From Kitasatospora terrestris (GTDB taxonomy: Bacteria; Actinomycetota; Actinomycetes; Streptomycetales; Streptomycetaceae): DNA of 64,000 nucleotides. Position numbers and translations under genes: made by a program. The DNA is taken from assembly GCF_039542905.1 (NCBI RefSeq), contig NZ_BAABIS010000001.1, forward strand, positions 7,936,001 to 8,000,000. The letters run 5' to 3'. The notes under the pieces were generated by a model, which saw nothing but the letters and a program-made list of their open reading frames with translations, did not search any database and had not been told where the DNA came from. This document shows, piece after piece, positions 25,846 to 33,815 of this stretch. The first letter of the stretch is position 1; the number at the start of each line of letters is the position of its first letter.

Positions 25846-26916
25846 ATGAGCACCACCCCGACCGGGCCCGAGGGCACCACGCCGCCCGGGCTGACCCTCG
25901 GTCCGGTCCGCAAGCCGGAAGCCGGACCGGCCGTCCCGCCGCAGCTCACCGCCGCCGAAGCCGCCGACCAGACCGTCCGCCTCGGCGGTACGCCGGAGCC
26001 GGTGGCCGATCACACCGTCCAGCTGGGTGGCAAGCCCGCTGACGTCGAGTCGACCGTCCGTCTCGGCGGTTCCGACCCGGAGTCCACCGTGCGTCTCGGC
26101 GGCAAGCCGGTGCCGGTGGCGGACCACACCGTTCAGCTGGGTGGCAAGCCCGCTGACGTCGAGTCGACCGTCCGTCTGGGTGGTGGCGACCCCGAGGCGA
26201 CGGTCAAGCTGGGCGACCCGGCGGCGACCGTGAAGCTGCCGCCGGCCGGGTCCGTGGACGCCTCGGAGGCGGGGACGGTCCGGCTCGACCCGGGGGCGGT
26301 TGCCGCGGGCGTTGCCGCCGCGGCCGGTTTCGAGAGCGCCACCCACCTCGACCCCGAGGTGTGGACCACCCCCGTTGCGGAGTCGGAGCCGGAGCCGGCG
26401 CCGACCTCCGGGCCGGCCGCCGCCGCCGAGGAGGAGTTGCACCGCTTCGGCCCCGGCGTCCCGCCGCTCGCCGCGGCGGCGTGGCACGGCACGGACACCC
26501 CGGCCGAGCCGGTGGAGCCGAAGCGGCGCCGCGGCCGGTGGCTGATCCTGCCGCTGGTGCTGCTGCTGGGCGTGCTGGGCTACCTGGGCTGGGACCGCTA
26601 CGGCAAGCCGGTCACGGTGTCCGCGGTCGAGGTCCGCACGGACGCCGCCGGGCCGGCCTGTGACGGGACCGCGGTGATCACCGGAACGGTGGAGACCGAC
26701 GGTGGCCAGGGCGTGGTGGAGTACCGCTGGGTGCGCAGCGACGGCACGGACTCGGGGACGCTGCGCCAGCAGGTCTCGGCCGGCCGGCACCGTACCGACG
26801 TGGTGCTCCGCTGGACCTTCCAGGGCAAGGGCGAGATGCAGGCGACCGCCACCCTGGAGGTGCTGTCGCCGTCGAACCGTTCGGCTGCCACCACCTTCAC
26901 GTACACCTGCCGCTGA
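25846..26916 (+). CDS. Single-pass membrane protein with TVxLGG threonine array
   Basis: 356-aa protein. The N-terminal, presumably cytoplasmic, half carries nine TV(R/Q/K)L motifs (about residues 42-145): TVRLGG, TVQLGG, TVKLGD, TVRLDP, separated by DVES, VADH or DPES linkers. A 69-bp segment at 26002-26070 recurs almost exactly at 26116-26184. A basic KRRRGRW precedes one membrane helix (WLILPLVLLLGVLGYLGW), then an outer domain of about 110 residues with two Cys. TVxL fits a pThr followed by an aliphatic residue at +3, a common FHA ligand. It directly follows a membrane kinase, suggesting a phospho-scaffold (inference). Confidence 0.85.
   Translation: MSTTPTGPEGTTPPGLTLGPVRKPEAGPAVPPQLTAAEAADQTVRLGGTPEPVADHTVQLGGKPADVESTVRLGGSDPESTVRLGGKPVPVADHTVQLGGKPADVESTVRLGGGDPEATVKLGDPAATVKLPPAGSVDASEAGTVRLDPGAVAAGVAAAAGFESATHLDPEVWTTPVAESEPEPAPTSGPAAAAEEELHRFGPGVPPLAAAAWHGTDTPAEPVEPKRRRGRWLILPLVLLLGVLGYLGWDRYGKPVTVSAVEVRTDAAGPACDGTAVITGTVETDGGQGVVEYRWVRSDGTDSGTLRQQVSAGRHRTDVVLRWTFQGKGEMQATATLEVLSPSNRSAATTFTYTCR
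26002..26184 (+). repeat. Two-copy 69-bp direct repeat encoding TVQL/TVRL motifs
   Basis: 26002-26070 and 26116-26184 differ at only a few bases, mostly third positions, with a 114-bp period. Both encode VADHTVQLGGKPADVESTVR and the following LGG. It looks like a recent intragenic duplication that extended the Thr-motif array. Confidence 0.9.
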
Positions 26917-26922
26917 CGGAGA

Positions 26923-26965
26923 CCGGTGCCCCGTCGCGAGGAGCCTCCTCGCGACGGGGCACCGG
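26923..26965. terminator. Near-perfect palindrome, bidirectional terminator
   Basis: Arms 26923-26943 and 26945-26965 are exact inverted complements of 21 bp around a single base. It sits between the convergent Thr-array gene and the CHAP gene, so it can end transcription from both sides. No U-tract, as usual in high-GC actinobacteria. Confidence 0.8.
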
Positions 26966-26972
26966 CATGTCG

Positions 26973-27692
26973 TCAGGCCGTGTGGTCGGGGCTGGTGTCG
27001 CGGCGCGGCCCGGGCAGGTCGGTGCTGGGCAGGTCGGCGGTGCCGGGTTCGGCGGTGGGCGGGGCGGGCGGCCCGTCGGCCGTGGCGCCGGCCGGCCGGG
27101 CGTCCGCGGGCTGGGCCGGGGCGGGCAGGTCGGCGGTGCGGGACGGGGTGCCGGCGGGCAGGTCGCGGATGTCGGCCTGCTGGCCGAAGTAGGTGATGCC
27201 GGGGCGGCCGCGCCAGGCGGGGTCGGCGCAGACGAGGCCTTCGGGGTACGCGGGGTAGCCGTAGGACTCGACGTAGTCGGAGCGGCGCCGGTAGGTGCGG
27301 CGGTAGACGCCGTCGCCCTGCGGGGAGCCGTCGGCGTTGGTGTTGCCGGCGACGACGGTGATGGTGGTGGCGGTGTAGGCGGTCACCACGCCGGTGTGTT
27401 CGCCGCCGGGCCCCCAGGGGTTGCCGTCGGCGCCGAAGAAGACCTGGGCGCCGACGGCGGGGTAGACGGAGAGCCGGCCGTGCCGGCGGAACCAGTCGCG
27501 GCCGACGGCGCAGGACGCGGTGTCGGGGAAGTACGCGGCGTTGCCGCTCTCCCGGGCGACGGCGCTGACGAAGTCGGCGCACCAGCTCTCGGCGGGCCGC
27601 CCGACTTCGGCGGAGAAGCGGTTGGCGTTTCCGGCTCCCTCGCGGTAGCCGATCCAGTGTTCTGCCCGGTTGATCATCGCTCGCGCGCTCAC
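26973..27692 (-). CDS. CHAP-domain (NlpC/P60-like) amidase
   Basis: 239-aa protein. RPAESWCADFVSAVARESG provides the CHAP nucleophilic Cys, and GGEHTGVVTAYTATTITVVAGNT the His and following strand. The N-terminal 25 residues are hydrophilic, with no signal peptide or lipobox, although CHAP enzymes normally cut peptidoglycan outside the cell. After the catalytic domain comes a Pro/Ala/Thr-rich tail of 60 residues. The GTG at 27692 has GGAGG 5 bases upstream; ATG 27695 is alternative. It follows the propeller lipoprotein gene in the same direction (81-bp gap). Confidence 0.82.
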   Translation of the reverse strand: MSARAMINRAEHWIGYREGAGNANRFSAEVGRPAESWCADFVSAVARESGNAAYFPDTASCAVGRDWFRRHGRLSVYPAVGAQVFFGADGNPWGPGGEHTGVVTAYTATTITVVAGNTNADGSPQGDGVYRRTYRRRSDYVESYGYPAYPEGLVCADPAWRGRPGITYFGQQADIRDLPAGTPSRTADLPAPAQPADARPAGATADGPPAPPTAEPGTADLPSTDLPGPRRDTSPDHTA

Positions 27693-27773
27693 CATGTCCT
27701 CCGAGTGTTCCGAGGAGACTCCGCCATGTGGCGGTTTCCCTGCGAACGAACGACACCGACTTGGAGTAACGGC

Positions 27774-29207
27774 TCAGCGGGTGCGGAAGGCGGTGACCCC
27801 GTCCGCGGTGCCGACCAGCACCTGGTCGCCGACCAGGACGGGCGAGGCGAAGTTGGGCACTTTCGCGCCGACGTCCACCGTGTGCAGGACCCGTCCGCTC
27901 GCCGGGTCGACGGTGTGGAGCGTCGCGGCCCGCCAGTCCAGCACCCACACCGCGCCGCCGCCGACCACGGGTGACCCGCCGCGGCCGAGCGGCAGCCGCC
28001 AGTCGACGTGCAGGCTCGCGTCGGCGCCGACGGCGAGCCGGACCAGGCCGTCCTCGCAGGGCACGTAGACGGTCGTGCCGTCGACCGCGGCGCCGCCGAA
28101 GGCCGGGCAGACGTCGGCCCGGGCCTTCTCGCCGCCGATCCCGCCGAGGTTCTTGGCGTCGAGCAGGTACCCGGTGCCGCGCTTGCCGACGGCGAGCACG
28201 TACGGGCCGACGCGGACCGGGGCGAGCGAGCCGAGGTCGAGGTCGGCGGCGTTGTCCTCGGCCCAGGTGGCGGGCGCGAAGAAGTCGGCGCGGGTCAGCT
28301 CGGGGGTGAGCGAGAGCACCGAGTCGGAGCCGTCGTGGCCGCCGCCGGTGGACTCGCCGTTGCCGACGGAGAGCAGCAGCCGGTCGCCGTCGACGACCGG
28401 TCCGCCGCTCGCCCAGATTCCGCCCTCGCGGCCGGTGGGCACGGTGTACGCGCGGATCTCCCCGGCGCCCGTCGCGGGCACCGACAGCACCGTGCCCCGG
28501 TAGTCCCCGCAGTCGCCGTACAGGCCGCCGTACGCGATCACCACCCGGCCGTCCCAGAGGGCGAGTGCGGCGCGCTGCTGGTGGGCGGTCCGGTCGCCGA
28601 CCGGCGGTTCGGCGTCGCGGCTGACCACGACCTCGCCGGTGGCGGCGTCCAGGCCGGTGAGCCGGTGGCGCCCGCCGGCGAGTTCGGCGAGGACGAAGAG
28701 CAGGCCGGTCGCCGGGTCGTACACCGGGGTGGAGGTGATGCCGAGCGGGTCGATGTTGCCGCACGGCAGCTCGGACTCCCGGGCGGGGGCGCCCAGGTTC
28801 CGGCTCCACAGGACCGTGCCGCCGGACGGGTCGAGCGCGTACACGGTGTTGTTCTCGGTGGCGGCGAGCACCCGGCCGCCGACCAGCAGCGGCTGGCCGT
28901 AGACGGCGCCGTCCAGGTGGGCGGCCCAGGTGCGGGCGGGCGCGCCGGCGGCCGGCAGGTCGGGCACGGTGCCGGTGCGCAGCGCGTCCCGGTGGTACTG
29001 CGTCCAGTCGCCGGGTGCGGCGGGCGTCGGGCCGCGCGGCCCGGCGGTGAGCTCCGACGGCCCGGGCGAGGACGGTCCGGGCGAGGCGCCCGTCCCGCCG
29101 TTCGGCGTCCCCGGGGTGCCGCCGGAGCCCGAGGCGCAGCCGCCGAGCAGCAGTGCGAGGGCGCAGACGCCCGCCGACAGCGGATCAGCCCACCGGTGCC
29201 GTGGCAC
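27774..29207 (-). CDS. PQQ-like beta-propeller lipoprotein
   Basis: 477-aa lipoprotein: the signal peptide ends in the lipobox LLGGCAS, followed by a Gly/Ser/Pro linker and an eight-blade-type PQQ-like propeller (DPSGGTVLWSRNLG, DAATGEVVVSR, GPYVLAVGKRGTGYLLDAKN, GVTAFRTR). It should sit on the outer face of the membrane. Its start overlaps the upstream 97-aa gene by 23 bp. Proximity to membrane kinases with outer domains makes a sensing or scaffold role possible, but that is conjecture. Confidence 0.87.
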   Translation of the reverse strand: MPRHRWADPLSAGVCALALLLGGCASGSGGTPGTPNGGTGASPGPSSPGPSELTAGPRGPTPAAPGDWTQYHRDALRTGTVPDLPAAGAPARTWAAHLDGAVYGQPLLVGGRVLAATENNTVYALDPSGGTVLWSRNLGAPARESELPCGNIDPLGITSTPVYDPATGLLFVLAELAGGRHRLTGLDAATGEVVVSRDAEPPVGDRTAHQQRAALALWDGRVVIAYGGLYGDCGDYRGTVLSVPATGAGEIRAYTVPTGREGGIWASGGPVVDGDRLLLSVGNGESTGGGHDGSDSVLSLTPELTRADFFAPATWAEDNAADLDLGSLAPVRVGPYVLAVGKRGTGYLLDAKNLGGIGGEKARADVCPAFGGAAVDGTTVYVPCEDGLVRLAVGADASLHVDWRLPLGRGGSPVVGGGAVWVLDWRAATLHTVDPASGRVLHTVDVGAKVPNFASPVLVGDQVLVGTADGVTAFRTR

Positions 29208-29478
29208 CGCCGCCCGCCTTCATGCCCTCCACCATCCGCTGGTGGACCTCCCGTGCCGTGTGCTCGTCGGCGGCCGGCACCGGACTGCCCTCCACCGTGA
29301 ACCAGTCGAGCGCCCCGCTGTACTGGACGGTCAGCCGCGCCTCGCCCTCGATCCAGGTGGTGTGCAGCGTCAGATCGCCGGTGATCACACCGATCTCCAC
29401 GGTCTTCACCCCGCCGGTCCCGGCCTGGATGCCCTGCGTCGTCCACGTCGCCCAAGTGTTCACCAGCACCGCTCCCAT
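29185..29478 (-). CDS. Small hypothetical protein
   Basis: 97-aa soluble protein of unknown family (MGAVLVNTWATWTTQG start, VITGDLTLHTTWIEGEARL, then EHTAREVHQRMVEGMK). The beta-strand-rich N-terminal part followed by a helix is visible; no signal peptide. It overlaps the lipoprotein start by 23 bp, indicating a joint transcript. Divergent from the FHA-ABC gene (130 bp between). Confidence 0.65.
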   Translation of the reverse strand: MGAVLVNTWATWTTQGIQAGTGGVKTVEIGVITGDLTLHTTWIEGEARLTVQYSGALDWFTVEGSPVPAADEHTAREVHQRMVEGMKAGGGATAPVG

Positions 29479-29608
29479 CGTGCCGTTCGGCGTCGTCCGT
29501 CACCGACCCCACAGGTACCCAGCCTCGCCGCAGCGGCTCCCGCTGTCACCCGGGCGGCCGAAAAGCGCCCCCCGGGCGGGTGCCGACGGGCGGGTCTAGC
29601 ATCGTCGT

Positions 29609-31969
29609 ATGGGAGAGCGAGAGTTCGCGCTCACCGCTCCGCAGCTCGTACTCGAGACCGACGGCGACTCACAGGTGATGAGCCCGAGCCGCAGCTACGC
29701 CGTCGGGCGGGATCCGGCGAGTGACATCGTGTTCACCGACCCACGGGTCTCCTGGCACCACGCCGTCCTGCACGTCGGGGACGGCCACTGGGTGCTCGAC
29801 GACGACGGCTCCACCAACGGGACGTACTGCGAGGGGCACCGGGTCGCGCACCTGGACGTGGGGCCCGGAACCGTCCTGTGGTTCGGCAGCCCGGCCGACG
29901 GACCGTCCTGCCGGCTGGCCGCGCTGCCCGAGCCGACCGCGCTGTCCGCCCCCCGGCAGCCGTCCGCGCTGACCGCCATCACCGGCTCGTTCCGGCCACC
30001 GACCACGGTGCGGCCGCTGCCCGCCAAGGTTGTGCGGATCGGCCGCGCGCCGGACAACGACCTGGTGGTGGGCGACCTGTCGGTCTCCCGGCACCACGCC
30101 GAGCTTCGCGCGCGGGCCGACGGGCGGTACGAGATCGCCGACCTGGAGTCGCACAACGGCACCTTCGTCAACGGACAGCCGGTACTCCAGGCCCTGGTCG
30201 GGCCCGGCGACCTGGTGGGCATCGGGCACTCGGTGTTCTGCCTGGTCGGCGACCAGCTGCAGGAGTTCGTCGACACCGGCGACATCGACCTCGACGTGGA
30301 GGGCCTGACCGTCCAGGTGGCGGGCGGGCGCACCCTGCTCGACCAGGTGACCTTCCCGGTCGGCCAGAAGTCGCTGCTGGCGGTCGCCGGACCGAGCGGC
30401 GCCGGCAAGTCCACCCTGCTGAACGCGCTGACCGGCCTGCGCCCCGCCGACCACGGCACCGTCCGCTACGACGGCCGCGACCTCTACCGCGACTACGCCG
30501 AGCTGCGCAGCCGGATCGGCCTGGTGCCGCAGGACGACATCCTGCACACCCAGCTGCCGGTGCGCCGCGCCCTCGCCTACGCCGCCGAACTGCGCTTCCC
30601 CGGCGACACCGCGCCCGCCGAGCGGGCCGCCCGGGTGGAGGAGGTGATCGACGAGCTCGGCCTCGCCCAGCGCGCCGACCAGGTGATCTCCAGCCTCTCC
30701 GGCGGCCAGCGCAAGCGCGTCAGCGTCGCCCTGGAGCTGCTCACCAAGCCCTCGCTGCTCTTCCTCGACGAGCCGACCAGCGGTCTCGACCCGGGCATGG
30801 ACCGCTCGGTGATGCAGATGCTGCGCAACCTCGCCGACGACGGACGCACCGTCATCGTGGTCACCCACAGCGTGCTCAGCCTGGACCTCTGCGACCGGCT
30901 GCTGCTGCTCGCCCCCGGCGGCAAGATCGCCTGGTACGGGCCGCCCGGCGAGACCCTGGAGCACTTCGGATACCGGCACTGGCCCGAGGCGTTCGAGGCG
31001 TTCGAGAACGAGCGGGACCGCGACTGGTCCGGCCAGTTCCGCTCCTCCCCGCCCTACCGCCGCTACATCGCCGGCGTCACCGAACGCCCCGCCGCGATCC
31101 CGGTGCCCGAACCCGACCCGCAGGCCGCCGTGCCCGCCCCGGCCAAGCCCAAGCCGCGCCGCTGGCGCAAGCAGGTCGGCACGCTCTGCCGGCGGTACGC
31201 CAGCGCGCTCTCCGCCGACCGGACCTTCCTCGCCGTGATGATCGCCCTGCCGTTCGTCATGGGCGCCATGGCGCACGCGCTGGCCGGCTCCAAACTGGAC
31301 GAGTCCACCGCGCTCAACGCGCTGCTGATCCTGTGCGTCGGCGGCGTGCTCACCGGCGCCGCCAACGCGGTCCGCGAGCTGGTCAAGGAACGCACCATCT
31401 ACCAGCGCGAGAGAGCCGTCGGCCTGTCCAGATCGGCGTACCTCTGCTCGAAGATCATCGTGCTGGGCACGGTCACCGTGGTGCAGTCCGTGGTGCTCAC
31501 CATGGTCGCCCTCGCCGGCGTCAAGTTCCCACCGGGCACCAGCGGCAACTTCATGCCGCCGCTGCTGGAGATCACCCTCGCCGTGGCGCTGCTGTCGGTC
31601 ACCGCGATGATGCTCGGCCTGGTGATCTCCGCGCTGGTCAAGAAGGAAGAGGTGACCATGCCGCTGCTGGTCCTGGTCGCCATCGTCCAGGTGGTGTTCT
31701 GCGGCGCGCTGCTGGAGCTCAACGGCGTGCCCGGCCTCAACCAGCTCTCCTGGCTGATCCCCTCCCGCTGGGCACTGGGCGCCATGGCCTCCACCATCGA
31801 CCTGCCCCGCGTCGTCCCCGGCACCCTCACCGACGACCCGCTGTTCCGGCACACCAGCGGCGTCTGGCTGCTCGACATGGGCATGCTGCTGGCCCTGGCC
31901 GTGGTGTACGGCCTGGTCGTCGCGCGGCTGCTGCGCCGGCACGAGCCCGCCGTGATGCGGAAGCAGTAG
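29609..31969 (+). CDS. Double-FHA ABC transporter (Rv1747-like)
   Basis: 786-aa half-transporter. FHA1 (about 28-85; GRDPASDIVF, SWHHAVL, STNGTY) and FHA2 (about 145-205; GRAPDNDLVV, SRHHAEL, SHNGTFVNG) each keep the Arg, Ser-x-x-His and Asn residues that grip phosphothreonine. A Thr-rich linker lies between them (TALSAPRQPSALTAITGSF). The ABC domain has GPSGAGKST, LSGGQRKRVS and LLFLDEPTSG, then an ABC-2 permease with about six helices. Same order as mycobacterial Rv1747, whose activity is tuned by PknF phosphorylation. ATG start; genes for an SH3-like protein and a kinase follow. Confidence 0.93.
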   Translation: MGEREFALTAPQLVLETDGDSQVMSPSRSYAVGRDPASDIVFTDPRVSWHHAVLHVGDGHWVLDDDGSTNGTYCEGHRVAHLDVGPGTVLWFGSPADGPSCRLAALPEPTALSAPRQPSALTAITGSFRPPTTVRPLPAKVVRIGRAPDNDLVVGDLSVSRHHAELRARADGRYEIADLESHNGTFVNGQPVLQALVGPGDLVGIGHSVFCLVGDQLQEFVDTGDIDLDVEGLTVQVAGGRTLLDQVTFPVGQKSLLAVAGPSGAGKSTLLNALTGLRPADHGTVRYDGRDLYRDYAELRSRIGLVPQDDILHTQLPVRRALAYAAELRFPGDTAPAERAARVEEVIDELGLAQRADQVISSLSGGQRKRVSVALELLTKPSLLFLDEPTSGLDPGMDRSVMQMLRNLADDGRTVIVVTHSVLSLDLCDRLLLLAPGGKIAWYGPPGETLEHFGYRHWPEAFEAFENERDRDWSGQFRSSPPYRRYIAGVTERPAAIPVPEPDPQAAVPAPAKPKPRRWRKQVGTLCRRYASALSADRTFLAVMIALPFVMGAMAHALAGSKLDESTALNALLILCVGGVLTGAANAVRELVKERTIYQRERAVGLSRSAYLCSKIIVLGTVTVVQSVVLTMVALAGVKFPPGTSGNFMPPLLEITLAVALLSVTAMMLGLVISALVKKEEVTMPLLVLVAIVQVVFCGALLELNGVPGLNQLSWLIPSRWALGAMASTIDLPRVVPGTLTDDPLFRHTSGVWLLDMGMLLALAVVYGLVVARLLRRHEPAVMRKQ

Positions 31970-31979
31970 GGAGTGGCGG

Positions 31980-32477
31980 ATGACCGCACCCTTCGAGTTC
32001 CGGCCCACCCACGTCGCCCCCGGCGACGGCCTGCAGACCTGGACCGGCCCCGACCCGTCCCGCCCCTCGGTGCGGCTCGACCCGCTGCTGCCCCTGCAAC
32101 TCCTGTCCACCAGCGGCAACTGGGCCCGGATCCTGTGCTCCAACGGCTGGTCCGCCTGGGTCGACGGACGGCTCCTGGTCGCCCTCCCGCAGCACCCGCC
32201 CGGCACCGGCGAAGCGCTCGGCACCGGTGAGGACCCCCGGCCGCTGCTCGCCGCCCTGGAGCGCTCCCTCGCCTCCTACCGCCGGCTGCTCGACGACTGG
32301 GCGGCCGGCCGGATCGACCTGGAGACCTTCCGCGACGGCACCCGCAACTTGCGGCTGGGCGCCGTCCTGGACGGCGCCTCCGCCTGGCTCCTCGACCTCG
32401 ACCAGGGCCGCTGGTACTACTGCGACGGCACCCGGCTGCAGACCTACGCCACCGTCGACAGGGACGGCGCGGCATGA
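31980..32477 (+). CDS. SH3-like domain protein
   Basis: 165-aa soluble protein. Residues 1-60 look like a bacterial SH3-type fold (LQTWTGPDPS, LPLQLLSTSGNWARILCSNG, WSAWVDGRLLVAL), followed by a helix pair (LAALERSLASYRRLLDDWAAG) and a C-terminal strand region (RWYYCDGTRLQTYATV). Good ribosome site GGGAG. Between the FHA transporter (10 bp) and the kinase (4-bp ATGA overlap), so it belongs to that operon; a partner of transporter or kinase is plausible. Confidence 0.75.
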   Translation: MTAPFEFRPTHVAPGDGLQTWTGPDPSRPSVRLDPLLPLQLLSTSGNWARILCSNGWSAWVDGRLLVALPQHPPGTGEALGTGEDPRPLLAALERSLASYRRLLDDWAAGRIDLETFRDGTRNLRLGAVLDGASAWLLDLDQGRWYYCDGTRLQTYATVDRDGAA

Positions 32478-33457
32478 CCACCGCCGCCCGCACCGACCTC
32501 ACCGGCCACCAGCTGGCGGGCTACCGGCTGGAGAAGCTCATCGGCCGCGGCGGCATGGCCGTCGTCTACCGCGCCGAGGACCTGCGGCTCGGCCGGATCG
32601 TCGCCGTCAAACTGCTCGCCCCCGAACTGGCCCGCAACGACGTCTTCCGCAAACGCTTCGCCCGCGAGTCGCGGATCGCTGCCGCCATCGACCACCCCAA
32701 CATCGTCCCGGTGTACGAGGCCGGCGAGGCCGAGGGCGTGCTCTACATCGCCATGCGGTACGTCCGCGGCCGCGACCTGCGCGCCCTGCTCGACCGGGAG
32801 GGCCCGCTGTCGGTGCGGCAGACCGTGCGGATCGCCATGCAGGTGGCCAGCGCCCTGGACGCCGCGCACGCCCGCGAACTGGTCCACCGCGACGTCAAAC
32901 CCGGCAACATCCTGATCGCCGAGGGCACCGACAGCGACCACCCCGAGCACGCCTACCTGACCGACTTCGGCCTGACCAAGAAGTCGCTCTCGCTGACCGG
33001 CCTGACCAGCGTCGGCCAGTTCGTCGGCACCCTGGACTACGTCGCTCCCGAGCAGATCTCCGGCAAGCCGGTGGACGGGCGGTGCGACGTCTACAGCCTC
33101 GGCTGCGTGGTCTTCGAGATGATGGCCGGAGGGCCGCCCTACCAGCGCGACGACGACCTCGCCCTGCTCTGGGCCCACCTCAACGACCCGCCGCCCCGGC
33201 TCGTCGAGCGCCGCCCCGACCTGCCGCAGGCCGTCGACGCGGCCCTTACCAAGGCCCTCGCCAAGGCGCCGGACGAACGCTACGGCAGCTGCCTGGAGTT
33301 CATCGGCGCCCTGCGCCTCGGCGAGGCCTCCGCCCCGGCACCCGCCGCCGCGACCGCCGCGCCCGAGCCCACCGCCGTGGTCCGCGAGGTCCCGGAGCCC
33401 GAAGGGCCGCCGCCCCCGCCGCCGTGGGCCTGGCCGGTCTTCGGCGTGACGGGCTGA
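32474..33457 (+). CDS. Cytosolic Ser/Thr protein kinase
   Basis: 327-aa Hanks-type kinase: GRGGMAVVYRAED, VAVKLLAPE, HRDVKPGNIL, DFGLTKK, and a PknB-like activation loop LTGLTSVGQFVGTLDYVAPEQ. It ends after a Pro/Ala-rich tail (PEGPPPPPPWAWPVFGVTG) without any membrane segment, so it is cytosolic unlike PknB or the kinase at 24 kb. Translation is coupled to the SH3-like gene. Operon order FHA-ABC, SH3-like, kinase suggests it phosphorylates the transporter or its FHA ligands. Confidence 0.93.
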   Translation: MTTAARTDLTGHQLAGYRLEKLIGRGGMAVVYRAEDLRLGRIVAVKLLAPELARNDVFRKRFARESRIAAAIDHPNIVPVYEAGEAEGVLYIAMRYVRGRDLRALLDREGPLSVRQTVRIAMQVASALDAAHARELVHRDVKPGNILIAEGTDSDHPEHAYLTDFGLTKKSLSLTGLTSVGQFVGTLDYVAPEQISGKPVDGRCDVYSLGCVVFEMMAGGPPYQRDDDLALLWAHLNDPPPRLVERRPDLPQAVDAALTKALAKAPDERYGSCLEFIGALRLGEASAPAPAAATAAPEPTAVVREVPEPEGPPPPPPWAWPVFGVTG

Positions 33458-33465
33458 GCGCCCCG

Positions 33466-33815
33466 TCAGAGGACCTCCGTCTGCTCCGGGGTGACGCAGT
33501 AGGAGTAATCGTCGACCTGCACGGTGTAGCCCTTCGGCGGCTCCAGGGAAGTCGTCCACCAGAGGCCGGTGACCTCCCCGACCGCAGGACCCAGGGGCTG
33601 CCGTCCTCGCCTGCCACCGAGTAGCGCGGGACGATCGAGCCGTCGAACTCGTCCCGGTCGACGACCCACTCGACGACCACGCCGCGGGTGCCACGATGCC
33701 CGGCCCGAGCCGGCCGAGCCGCGGGTCCAGCGGGTCCGACGGGTCCGGCGTGGTCAGTTCCACCAGCTCGCCGTAGGCCGGCGCGGCCTGCTCGGCGGCG
33801 GAACGGGGGTGGTTC
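33466..33815 (-). pseudogene. Frameshifted small protein gene
   Basis: Three consecutive minus-strand frames read as one protein: NHPRSAAEQAAPAYGELVEL (to about 33700), then GVVVEWVVDRDEFDGSIVPR...DGSPWVLR (33685-33600), then VGEVTGLWWTTSLEPPKGY...TPEQTEVL to the stop at 33466. Adding one G near 33587 (CTGCGGTC to CTGCGGGTC) joins the last two parts cleanly. A second shift lies near 33690. No start codon with ribosome site is clear at the 5' end. Either a decaying gene or two sequencing/assembly errors. Family unrecognised. Confidence 0.7.
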
